A stretch of 64,000 nt of DNA from Brachybacterium muris (lineage in GTDB: Bacteria > Actinomycetota > Actinomycetes > Actinomycetales > Dermabacteraceae), in the NCBI RefSeq assembly GCF_016907455.1, contig NZ_JAFBCB010000001.1, positions 372,001 through 436,000 on the forward strand. The letters run 5' to 3'. The stretch's first letter is position 1, and each line of letters opens with the position of its first letter. Below are positions 16,707-24,421 of the stretch, piece by piece. The position numbers were made by a program, and so were the translations under genes. The notes under the pieces are model-generated. The model was not told where the DNA came from, searched no databases, and saw only the letters and a list, made by a program, of their open reading frames with translations.

Positions 16707-19442
16707 ATGACCACCGCGACCGCATCCCCCGAGCAGCCACCCACCCACGATCAGCAGCGCGATGAGCAGAGCGTCGTGCCGGACCCCCACGCGGTCGGCA
16801 CCGAGCAGGCGATGGAGGTGCTCGAGGTCTCCGGTGACGGCCTGACCGCCGACGCCGCCGCCGCACGCCTCGAACGGTACGGTCCCAACGCCCTGCCCAG
16901 CGGGGAGCAGGAATCGGCGCTGACGCGACTGCTGCGCCAGTTCCGGGACCCGATGATCTACGTGCTGATCGGCGCCGCGGTGCTTACCACCGTGATGGGC
17001 CACTACGTGGACACCATTGTGATCGCCGCGGTGGTGATCATCAACGCGGTGATCGGCTACCTGCAGGAGGGCAAGGCCGCCGACGCCCTGGACGGCATCC
17101 GCACCATGCTTTCCCTGGAGGCGCAGGCCCGCCGCGACGGCACCTGGGTGACCGTGCCGGCCGACGAGCTGGTGCCCGGTGACGTGGTGCGCCTGGCCGC
17201 CGGGGACAAGGTGCCCGCCGATCTGCGGATCCTGGAGGCCACCAACCTCACCTGCGAGGAGTCCGCCCTGACCGGCGAATCGGTGCCGGTGGAGAAGGGC
17301 ACCGACCCCGTCGAGGCCGATGCGGGCCTGGGCGACCGCACCTCCATGGCGTTCTCCGGCACCACCGTGGCCTCCGGCTCCGGCCGGGGCCTGGTGGTCG
17401 GCACGGGCCGCCGCACCGAGATCGGCCACATCACCACCATGCTCGACGAGGTCGAGTCCATGGAGACCCCGCTGACCCGGCAGATGGCCTCCTTCAGCAC
17501 CAAGCTGTCGCTGCTGGTGGTCATCGCCGCGGTGCTGATGTTCGGCATCGGCTGGGTGCTGTACGACTACTCCCTGGCCGACCTCACCCTCTCCGCGATC
17601 GGTTTCGCGGTGGCCGCGATCCCCGAGGGCCTGCCGGCGGTGCTCACCATCACGCTGGCCCTCGGCGTGCAGAAGATGGCCGGCCGCAACTCCATCACGC
17701 GTCGCATGAACTCGGTGGAGACCCTGGGCTCGGTCACCGTGATCTGCTCGGACAAGACCGGCACCCTCACCCGCAACGAGATGACCGTGCGCACCGTGGT
17801 CACCCCCGAGGGCACCTACGAGGTCAGTGGCACCGGCTACGCCCCCGAGGGCGACATCGAGCAGGACGGTGCGGCCGTCGGACCCGAGGAGCGCAACGAC
17901 CTGCGGATGCTCGCCGAGGTCGCCGCCCGTACCAACGACTCCACCGTCAGCCGCAAGGACGACAGGTGGGTGCTCTCCGGCGAACCCACCGACGGCGGCC
18001 TGCGCACCTTCGCGATGAAGGCCGGTATCGAGGGGCACGACGAGAACCGCATCGACGCGGTCCCCTTCGACTCCGCCTACAAGTACATGGCCACCCTGGA
18101 CCGCATCGACGGCATCGGCGACGTGGTCAACCTCAAGGGCGCACCGGACCGCCTGCTGGACCGCTGCGACCGCCAGGGCGTGGACCTGGATGAGAACGAG
18201 CCGCTGGACCGCGAGCACTGGGAGCGCGCCATCGACGAGCTGTCCGGGCAGGGCCTGCGCGTGCTCGCCGCTGCGGTGCGCCGCGCCGATGACAGGGGCT
18301 CCGCGACATCCCTGACCACCGATGACATCGACGGTGGCGGCTTCGTGTTCCTGGGGCTCTACGGGATCATCGACCCGCCGCGCGAGGAGGCGATGGACGC
18401 GATCCGTGCCTGCCACGACGCCGGCATCCGGGTCGTCATGATCACCGGCGACCACGCCGGGACCGCCTCGGCCATCGGTCGTGAGATGGGCATCGAGGAC
18501 GAGCAGGGAGCCGTCACCGGCGCTCAGCTGGAGGAGGCGAGCGACGAGGAGCTCGCGCAGCTCGCCCGCACCCACTCGGTGTTCGCCCGCACCAGCCCCG
18601 AGCACAAGCTGCGCCTGGTCCAGGCCCTGCAGGACGACGGCGAGGTCGTCTCCATGACCGGTGACGGCGTGAACGACGCCCCCTCGCTCAAGCGTGCCGA
18701 CGTGGGCGTGGCGATGGGCATCAAGGGCACCGAGGCCACCAAGGACGCGGCCGACGTGGTGCTGGCCGACGACAACTTCGCCACCATCGCCGACGCCGTC
18801 CAGATGGGCCGCACCATCTACGACAACCTGCGCAAGGCCATCGTGTTCATCCTGCCCACCAACGGTGCGCAGGGCCTGGTGGTGCTGGTCTCCGTGCTGC
18901 TGGGGATGACGCTGCCGCTGACCCCGGTGCAGGTGCTGTGGGTCAACACCATCACCGCCGTCACGCTGGCCCTCGCGCTCGCCTTCGAACCGGGGGAGCC
19001 GGACATCATGCGCCGCCCGCCGCGTGATCCGAAGGAGTCGATCCTGCCGCGCGCCGGGGTGGTGCGCATCGTGTACGTGTCGCTGCTGCTGGGCGCGGTC
19101 ACCATCGGGGTGTTCCTGCTGGGCCAGGCCGCCGGGGTGCCGCTGGAGATCTCCCGCACCACCGCGGTGAACACGCTCGTGGTGGGGCAGATCTTCTACC
19201 TGCTGGCCTCGCGCTTCACCCGCACCACCAGCCTGCGCAAGGAACTGCTGACCACCAACCCGATCTCGTGGCTGTGCATCGCGGTGATGCTGCTGCTGCA
19301 GCTGGCGTTCGTGTACGTCCCGTTCATGCAGACCACCTTCGCCTCCGGCCCGGTGGGCTGGATGGGATGGCTGGTGCCGCTGGGCGCGGGTGTGCTGGTG
19401 TTCGCCGTGGTCGAGGCCGACAAGGCACTGCGCCGCCGGTGA
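16707..19442 (+). CDS. P2-type cation-transporting ATPase
   Basis: 911 aa from ATG 16707 (GTG 16704 adds one residue); GGAGG precedes. Domains in order: cation-ATPase N-terminal domain; M1-M2; actuator with SALTGESVPVEK; M4 with AAIPEGLPAVLTI; phosphorylation site CSDKTGTLTRNEM; nucleotide domain; hinge MTGDGVNDAPSLKRADVG; six C-terminal helices. The PEGLP of M4 and LWVNTITAV of M6 place it with calcium-type/PMR1-like and CtpF-like pumps. Ion identity (Ca2+, Mn2+ or Na+) is not settled by these motifs. There is no N-terminal heavy-metal domain, so it is not a CopA-type pump. Likely located in the cytoplasmic membrane. Confidence 0.93.
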   Translation: MTTATASPEQPPTHDQQRDEQSVVPDPHAVGTEQAMEVLEVSGDGLTADAAAARLERYGPNALPSGEQESALTRLLRQFRDPMIYVLIGAAVLTTVMGHYVDTIVIAAVVIINAVIGYLQEGKAADALDGIRTMLSLEAQARRDGTWVTVPADELVPGDVVRLAAGDKVPADLRILEATNLTCEESALTGESVPVEKGTDPVEADAGLGDRTSMAFSGTTVASGSGRGLVVGTGRRTEIGHITTMLDEVESMETPLTRQMASFSTKLSLLVVIAAVLMFGIGWVLYDYSLADLTLSAIGFAVAAIPEGLPAVLTITLALGVQKMAGRNSITRRMNSVETLGSVTVICSDKTGTLTRNEMTVRTVVTPEGTYEVSGTGYAPEGDIEQDGAAVGPEERNDLRMLAEVAARTNDSTVSRKDDRWVLSGEPTDGGLRTFAMKAGIEGHDENRIDAVPFDSAYKYMATLDRIDGIGDVVNLKGAPDRLLDRCDRQGVDLDENEPLDREHWERAIDELSGQGLRVLAAAVRRADDRGSATSLTTDDIDGGGFVFLGLYGIIDPPREEAMDAIRACHDAGIRVVMITGDHAGTASAIGREMGIEDEQGAVTGAQLEEASDEELAQLARTHSVFARTSPEHKLRLVQALQDDGEVVSMTGDGVNDAPSLKRADVGVAMGIKGTEATKDAADVVLADDNFATIADAVQMGRTIYDNLRKAIVFILPTNGAQGLVVLVSVLLGMTLPLTPVQVLWVNTITAVTLALALAFEPGEPDIMRRPPRDPKESILPRAGVVRIVYVSLLLGAVTIGVFLLGQAAGVPLEISRTTAVNTLVVGQIFYLLASRFTRTTSLRKELLTTNPISWLCIAVMLLLQLAFVYVPFMQTTFASGPVGWMGWLVPLGAGVLVFAVVEADKALRRR

Positions 19443-19471
19443 CCGTGGCCGGCCGTGGCGGCAGCGCCGGC

Positions 19472-19846
19472 CTAGAAGGAGACGGTGCCCCCGGCGATCA
19501 CGGCGATCGCCACCACCATCGACCAGAACGCCGCGAAGACGAGGCCCGCCCTGGTGAGGACGGTCCACTCGTGGCCGCCGGTGACGGTGCGCACCAGGCT
19601 GCCGATCGCGGCCACGCACAGCCCCGCCATTCCTCCGGCCAGCATCCACGCCAGGTACACCACGGCAGAAGAGCCGTCGGGGAGGTAGCTGCTGACGATC
19701 CAGATGGACACCACCGCCATCACGGCAAGCATGGCCAGGGTGGTGGCGGTCAGGGAGTCGCCCCTGCGCGCTGAGGACACCGACGGGGAGGCGGAGGAGG
19801 ACGTGGGCGCGGGGACACCGATGTCCTGGGATGTGTTGTCGCTCAT
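19472..19846 (-). CDS. Small three-helix membrane protein, unknown
   Basis: 124 aa. A Ser-rich cytoplasmic N-terminus of about 30 residues precedes three hydrophobic helices (about residues 33-55, 62-86, 99-121). No family recognised. Start ATG 19846 is chosen although the frame stays open through the tRNA region. TACAGT at 19853-19858 lies 6 nt upstream, giving a leaderless start, and the extension would be antisense to the tRNA. It converges on the P-type ATPase gene with a 29-bp gap. Confidence 0.65.
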   Translation of the reverse strand: MSDNTSQDIGVPAPTSSSASPSVSSARRGDSLTATTLAMLAVMAVVSIWIVSSYLPDGSSAVVYLAWMLAGGMAGLCVAAIGSLVRTVTGGHEWTVLTRAGLVFAAFWSMVVAIAVIAGGTVSF

Positions 19847-19972
19847 GTCGTGACTGTAGACGGGAACGGGCGCAGGGGGAATAGTCGAAGGTCGAGCAGC
19901 GGCCGACGGGCCACGGCCGTGTGCTCCCCAGGCACCCGGCCCGGTATGCTCGATCGGTGCCTCACGGCACCG

Positions 19973-20060
19973 GGAGGGTTGACAGAGCGGCCGAATGTGG
20001 TGGTCTTGAAAACCACTGTGCGGTAACCCCGTACCGCGGGTTCGAATCCCGCACCCTCCG
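19973..20060 (+). tRNA. tRNA-Ser (anticodon UGA)
   Basis: An 88-nt cloverleaf with acceptor stem GGAGGGT/ACCCTCC, anticodon TGA within CTTGAAA, a long class II variable arm (GTGCGGTAACCCCGTACCGC) and the T-loop GGTTCGAATCC. CCA is not encoded. A -10-like TATGCT lies at 19945-19950. Confidence 0.97.
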
Positions 20061-20076
20061 CCCCGTGGCACGAGTG

Positions 20077-21336
20077 CTACGAGCCGAAGTCCATGTCCAG
20101 CTCGGTGGTCACCAGGTGCACCTGCTCCTCGCTGATGCGCACCGCCACGGCGGCCTCCGCGGAGAACACTTCCGGCACCCCCAGCGGACCGGACCGGTCC
20201 ACGTCGTAGGGCTGCACCATCATGCCCTGCAAGGTGTCCAGCACCACCAGGGTCCCTTCCTCGGGGCGCAGTGCGTACGACAGGCGCTCGCCGGCGCTGA
20301 CCAGGCGCAGAGCCTCAGGATCCACGTGCCGCCACAGCTCCGTCCCCTCGGCGTCCATCCCGGTGACCACGGTGCCGGAGACCAGAACGATGGTCCCGGT
20401 CGCGGGATCGAGCGCGACGGCGGTGGCGTCCTTGCCCAGGACACTGCCGTCGGTGAGGTCCACCAGCAGGCCGAAGCCCTCACCGTCATCGGTGTCGCCC
20501 CGCACCACGGCCAGGTTCGCGAGAGGATCGATGGTCCCGGGCACGTGCGCGCTCATCGGATCGGCGCCGGCGGGCAGGTCCAGCTCCCACAGTCGGCTTC
20601 CGTCTGCGGAGGAGACTGCCACCAGCTGCGCCCCCTGGGTGTGCAGCACGGTGCCGAGGTGCTCGGCCACGATGCGGCCGCCGTCGAGGTCGGCCTCGGC
20701 GATCACGGTGTCCCCGGTGCCGGCGGCCACGGCCACCCGCTCGCCGCCCGCCCCCATCGGCTGCTCGCCCGGCGCGGCGAACACCAGGCCCGGTGCGACC
20801 TGCGGGCCGGGCACCTCCGTGGGCCCCCACAGGGTCTGGCCGGTGACCAGGTCGTAGCCGTTCAAGGTGCTGAGCACGACCTGCTCCTCGCCCGCCGCCA
20901 CATCGGCCAGGACCGCTACCGGGGCGTCGTCCTCGGTGCGGGAAACGGCGAATCCGGTGCAGCTCAGCGGCCGCCGGGCGGTCCAGGACACGGTGCCGTC
21001 CTCGACCACTGCGATGTAGCGCAGCGCGTCCTCCTCCTCGGCGTAGCCCAGGAACATGTCGCCGAGCTGCCGTGGGGTGCCGCTCCAGCCCGGGGCCACC
21101 ATCACGTGGGTGGTCATCTCCAGCGGCAGCCGCAGGGCGGACTTGTCCACGGTCTCGGCCACGGTGCGGTCCGGCACCGGCGTGGGGTCGATCGAGGTAT
21201 CGGGCAGCTCGGGTGTGGGAGCACCGGAGGGGCTGCTCGAGCCGGTCGGCGCGGGATCCTCGGAGGTGCAGGCGGCCAGCCCCATCACCCCGAGGAGACC
21301 CACGGGGAGGGTGCGGGCGAAGGTGCGTCGTCTCAT
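20077..21336 (-). CDS. Lipoprotein with a predicted beta-propeller (PQQ-like) domain
   Basis: 419 aa. Start ATG 21336 gives a Tat-like basic n-region (MRRRTFARTL) and lipobox GLAAC, then a Pro/Ser-rich linker to about residue 60. The rest is a string of short beta segments with recurring phrases such as LVTGQTLWG, DGSRLWELDLP and AEGTELWRHV. This is the blade pattern of PQQ-like/WD-type propellers. The protein would be lipid-anchored outside the membrane. Its start overlaps the CcdA-like stop by 4 nt, so it belongs to the thiol-redox operon. I know no named family for it; a role as substrate or partner of the redox pair is inference. Confidence 0.78.
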   Translation of the reverse strand: MRRRTFARTLPVGLLGVMGLAACTSEDPAPTGSSSPSGAPTPELPDTSIDPTPVPDRTVAETVDKSALRLPLEMTTHVMVAPGWSGTPRQLGDMFLGYAEEEDALRYIAVVEDGTVSWTARRPLSCTGFAVSRTEDDAPVAVLADVAAGEEQVVLSTLNGYDLVTGQTLWGPTEVPGPQVAPGLVFAAPGEQPMGAGGERVAVAAGTGDTVIAEADLDGGRIVAEHLGTVLHTQGAQLVAVSSADGSRLWELDLPAGADPMSAHVPGTIDPLANLAVVRGDTDDGEGFGLLVDLTDGSVLGKDATAVALDPATGTIVLVSGTVVTGMDAEGTELWRHVDPEALRLVSAGERLSYALRPEEGTLVVLDTLQGMMVQPYDVDRSGPLGVPEVFSAEAAVAVRISEEQVHLVTTELDMDFGS

Positions 21337-22250
21337 GGCTCCTGCCGGGTGGTCGAGGGTGCGGCACTGCCGCCGGAGGTGTTGTCGTCGACTGGGTCGC
21401 TGGCGTGGGAGGCACGACGGGAGCGCCGGCTGCGCTGGCGCCCCCACCACCACAGCAGCAGCGCGACCACCGCCGCGGCGATGATCACGACGATCTGCAC
21501 GGTCGGGTCGGACAGCGCCGAGCCCGCCTCCTGCCAACGGGCCAGCGTGCCGGTGGGAACCAGCGACGGCAGGGTGACCAGGCCGTTCGTGGCCCAGAAC
21601 AGCACCCCCAGAGCCATGATCACCACACCGGTGACGACGGTGGTGGTGTGCAGCTCCCGGCCCAGCAGCGTGAAGGTGCGGCCGCGAAGCAGGGAGCGGC
21701 CACGGCCTCCCAGCAGGTCCCACACGGCCGCCAGCAGCATCAGCGGCACCACCATGCCGGCCCCGTACACGGCCAGCAGGATCACGGCACCCAGCACATC
21801 GGCCTGCCCCATCGCCAGGGTGAGGACAGCGCCGAGGATCGGTCCGGCACAGAACCCGGCCACCCCGCCCACGGCACCCAGCAGGAAGGTGCGCAGGAAC
21901 CCGGAGCCGCGCGAGGCCCGCTGCTGCACCCGGTCGAATCCGGGCAGCAGACGTGACAGGTCGAAGCCCCAGCCGAGGACGTGCATCGCGCCCAGGACGA
22001 TCAGCAGCAGGGAGGTGACCGCCACCAGCACCCCGCGGTGCTGCGCCACGAGCATGCCGACGGCACCGATTCCCACACCCAGCGGGACCAGGGTCACCAG
22101 CAGCCCCGCATAGAACACCAGGCCGTGGGGGATCAGCTGGGCCCGGGACGTGAGGGACGAAGCGAAGAAGCCCGGCAGCAGCAGTGCCCCGCAGGGGCTG
22201 AGCAGGGACAGCATCCCGCCCAGGAACGCAGTCAGGATCCCGATCTCCAT
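21333..22250 (-). CDS. CcdA/DsbD-type transmembrane thiol-disulfide transporter
   Basis: 305 aa with six to seven helices. The two redox cysteines of CcdA proteins are visible: LLSPCGALLLPG in helix 1 and GFCAGPILG in the middle helix. These proteins carry electrons from cytoplasmic thioredoxin to extracytoplasmic thiol proteins. The C-terminus adds an extra helix and a basic Ser-rich tail beyond the usual length of about 240 aa. The gene starts 10 bp after the DsbA-like gene and overlaps the lipoprotein start by 4 nt. No cytochrome c maturation genes are nearby, so the role is probably general thiol homeostasis. Confidence 0.87.
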   Translation of the reverse strand: MEIGILTAFLGGMLSLLSPCGALLLPGFFASSLTSRAQLIPHGLVFYAGLLVTLVPLGVGIGAVGMLVAQHRGVLVAVTSLLLIVLGAMHVLGWGFDLSRLLPGFDRVQQRASRGSGFLRTFLLGAVGGVAGFCAGPILGAVLTLAMGQADVLGAVILLAVYGAGMVVPLMLLAAVWDLLGGRGRSLLRGRTFTLLGRELHTTTVVTGVVIMALGVLFWATNGLVTLPSLVPTGTLARWQEAGSALSDPTVQIVVIIAAAVVALLLWWWGRQRSRRSRRASHASDPVDDNTSGGSAAPSTTRQEP

Positions 22251-22260
22251 CGCCGCGGCC

Positions 22261-23046
22261 TCAGCCCTGCGCCCGGTCCAGGGCCTCGTCCACCGCGGTG
22301 GTGAACACCTCGGTGGGCTGGGCGCCGACCATCGGGGAGCCGCCGAGGATGAACGACGGGGTGGAGAAGGCACCCAGGTCGATGCCCTGCTGAGCGTTGG
22401 CGGCGACCGTCTCGGCGACCTCCGGGGAGTTCAGGTCCTCGGTGAACTGCTCGGTGTCCAGCCCCAGCTCCGCGGCCAGTTCGATCAGTGACTCCTCGCT
22501 CAGCTCCTGCTCGGAGCGGATCTCACCGCCGGCGAACAGGGCGTCGTGGTACTCGGTGTGCCGGCCCTGCATCGCCGCGGCCAGGACGGCCCGGCTGGCA
22601 CGCTCGGAGTTCTCGCCGTAGATGTTCACGTCGCGCCACTCGATGCGCAGCTCGCCGCGGTCCACGTACTCGCGCAGCTCCGGCAGGGTCTCGTTCGACC
22701 AGCGTGCGCAGTAGGGGCACTGGAAGTCGGTGAACACCACCAGTGCGACGGGAGCGTCGACGGGGCCCTCGGCCAGCAGGTCGTCGGGGTCGCGGCTCTC
22801 CTGGGCGCTCAGGTCAGGGGTGGCCACCTCGGAAGGATGCGGGATCGGGCCCGTGGCCGCCCTATCGGTGCCGGACTGCTGGCCGGGCTGGGCGGGGGAT
22901 GCCTCGTCGCCCCCGCCGTCGGGGCGCAGCACCAGCACGCCGGTGATGAGCAGCGCAGCGACCGCCACGATCACGGCCGGCACGATCCACGGTCGATCGG
23001 GGCGCTCCTCAGCGGGGGAGCGGGGGGAGTCCTCGGAGCGGGGCAT
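22261..23046 (-). CDS. Membrane-anchored DsbA-like thiol-disulfide oxidoreductase
   Basis: 261 aa from ATG 23046; CACAGT at 23054-23059 lies 7 nt upstream in the leaderless pattern. One N-terminal helix (about residues 20-42) anchors an extracytoplasmic thioredoxin fold. The active site CPYC is in VFTDFQCPYCARW, a helical insertion follows, and the cis-proline loop is STPSFILGG. This is the DSBA/Thioredoxin_4 group found in actinobacteria, acting in disulfide formation or isomerisation outside the cell. First gene of the operon with the CcdA-like transporter and the propeller lipoprotein. Confidence 0.9.
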   Translation of the reverse strand: MPRSEDSPRSPAEERPDRPWIVPAVIVAVAALLITGVLVLRPDGGGDEASPAQPGQQSGTDRAATGPIPHPSEVATPDLSAQESRDPDDLLAEGPVDAPVALVVFTDFQCPYCARWSNETLPELREYVDRGELRIEWRDVNIYGENSERASRAVLAAAMQGRHTEYHDALFAGGEIRSEQELSEESLIELAAELGLDTEQFTEDLNSPEVAETVAANAQQGIDLGAFSTPSFILGGSPMVGAQPTEVFTTAVDEALDRAQG

Positions 23047-23163
23047 GGCGTCCACTGTGGATCGCGAAGGGGCGGGGTGCAACCGATCCGCCCCCGGGTG
23101 TGAGCGAACCTGCCCGGGCGGGGCCGCTGCTGCCGCCCACGGGGGCCGCAGCAGAGCCCTCGG

Positions 23164-24267
23164 TCAGGACGCCTTCTTCTTGCTGGAGGTGGAGGAGCTC
23201 TTCTTCTGACCGCTCTTCGATGCGCCGCCCTTCTTCTTGCCGGACGTGGAGGAGCTCTTCGATGTGCTCTTCTTCGAGTTCCCGCTCGTGCCCGACGTGC
23301 CGGTCTTCTTCGACGTGCCCTTCTTCCCCCCGCTCTTCTTGGCCGACCCGCCCTTGGAGCTGCCCTTCTTCGATCCGCTCGAGGTGGATGCGGAGGTGGA
23401 TGTGGCGGTGCTGGTGCTCGAGGTGCTCTTGGCGGACGAGTCGTCCCCGCGGCGTTTGCCGAGGCTGCGCTCCAGGGCGTCCATCAGGCTCAGCACCTTG
23501 CCGCCACCGCTGCCATCGTCGTCCGAGCCCTCGGACTTCTTCTTCTCCTGCTCGGCGCGCTCCTTGCCGAAGGTCTCCTCGGTATCGATCGCATCGCCCT
23601 GCTCGAGCTTCTCGTCGATCAGGGTGCGCAGCTGCTCCTGGTACTCGTCGGTGTACTGGTCCGGCTCCAGGTCACCGCTGAACTGCTCCACCAGTGCGGC
23701 CGACATCCTCAGCTCCTTGTCGGTGACCTTGGTGCGCTTGGACGGCGCGAAGTCCACGTCCTTCAGGTCGCTAGGCCAGCGCATCGTCTGCAGCACCAGC
23801 AGGTCCTCGTGCCGGCGCAGCACCCCCAGGCGGGTCTTGGAGCGCAGGGTGAAGTGCACGATCGCGGTGCGGTCGGTGGCCTCCAGAGTGCGACGCAGCA
23901 GCACGTACGACTTGGGGGAGCGCCCCACCGGCTCCAGGAAGTAGCTGGTGCCCAGCAGGATCGGATCCACCTGGTCGTTGGGCACGAACTGCACCACGTC
24001 GATCTGGTCGTTGTCCTCCGCCGGCAGGGAGTCCAGCTCCTCGTCGGTGAGGATCACCGTCTTGTCGCCGTCGTCGTACGCCTTGGCGATGTCCTCGTAC
24101 TCCACCTCGCGCCCGCACACCTCGCAGTGCCGCTCATAGCGGATCCGGCCGTTGTCGTCGTCGTGGACCTGATGGAAGGACACGTCGTGCGACTTCGTTG
24201 CCGAGTACAGCTTCACCGGCACGTTCACCAGCCCGAAGGCGATCTCACCACTCCAGATTGCGCGCAT
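23164..24267 (-). CDS. ku: Ku protein of non-homologous end joining
   Basis: 367 aa. It starts MRAIWSGEIAFGLVNVPVKLYSAT and contains the RHCEVCGREVEYEDIAKAY segment and a bridge region typical of bacterial Ku, a homodimer that rings DNA ends and recruits LigD. After residue about 285 comes a tail of roughly 80 residues made almost only of Lys, Ser, Thr and Gly, like the extended basic C-termini of actinobacterial Ku that enhance DNA binding. ATG 24267 is chosen over the upstream in-frame codon because it gives the canonical N-terminus. Divergent from ligD across 154 bp. Confidence 0.95.
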   Translation of the reverse strand: MRAIWSGEIAFGLVNVPVKLYSATKSHDVSFHQVHDDDNGRIRYERHCEVCGREVEYEDIAKAYDDGDKTVILTDEELDSLPAEDNDQIDVVQFVPNDQVDPILLGTSYFLEPVGRSPKSYVLLRRTLEATDRTAIVHFTLRSKTRLGVLRRHEDLLVLQTMRWPSDLKDVDFAPSKRTKVTDKELRMSAALVEQFSGDLEPDQYTDEYQEQLRTLIDEKLEQGDAIDTEETFGKERAEQEKKKSEGSDDDGSGGGKVLSLMDALERSLGKRRGDDSSAKSTSSTSTATSTSASTSSGSKKGSSKGGSAKKSGGKKGTSKKTGTSGTSGNSKKSTSKSSSTSGKKKGGASKSGQKKSSSTSSKKKAS

Positions 24268-24421
24268 GCCTGATCCCACCACGTTCTCGCCTCCCGGGCC
24301 AGCGATCCGGGCGACCGAACGGACGACCAGCCGCTGTCCGCCCAGATTCCAGCGGCGGACCGACCGGACGATCCGCGCTCGATCCCGTGACGGCCGCCCG
24401 CGAGTGCGGCACAGTGGAGCG

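Noticed and set aside
16272-19649. Very long open frame (over 1,100 codons) on the minus strand opposite the P-type ATPase
   Set aside because: Composition is His/Gly/Gln/Asp-rich without any motif, and the plus strand carries a complete ATPase with all catalytic motifs; this is the usual antisense shadow in high-GC DNA.
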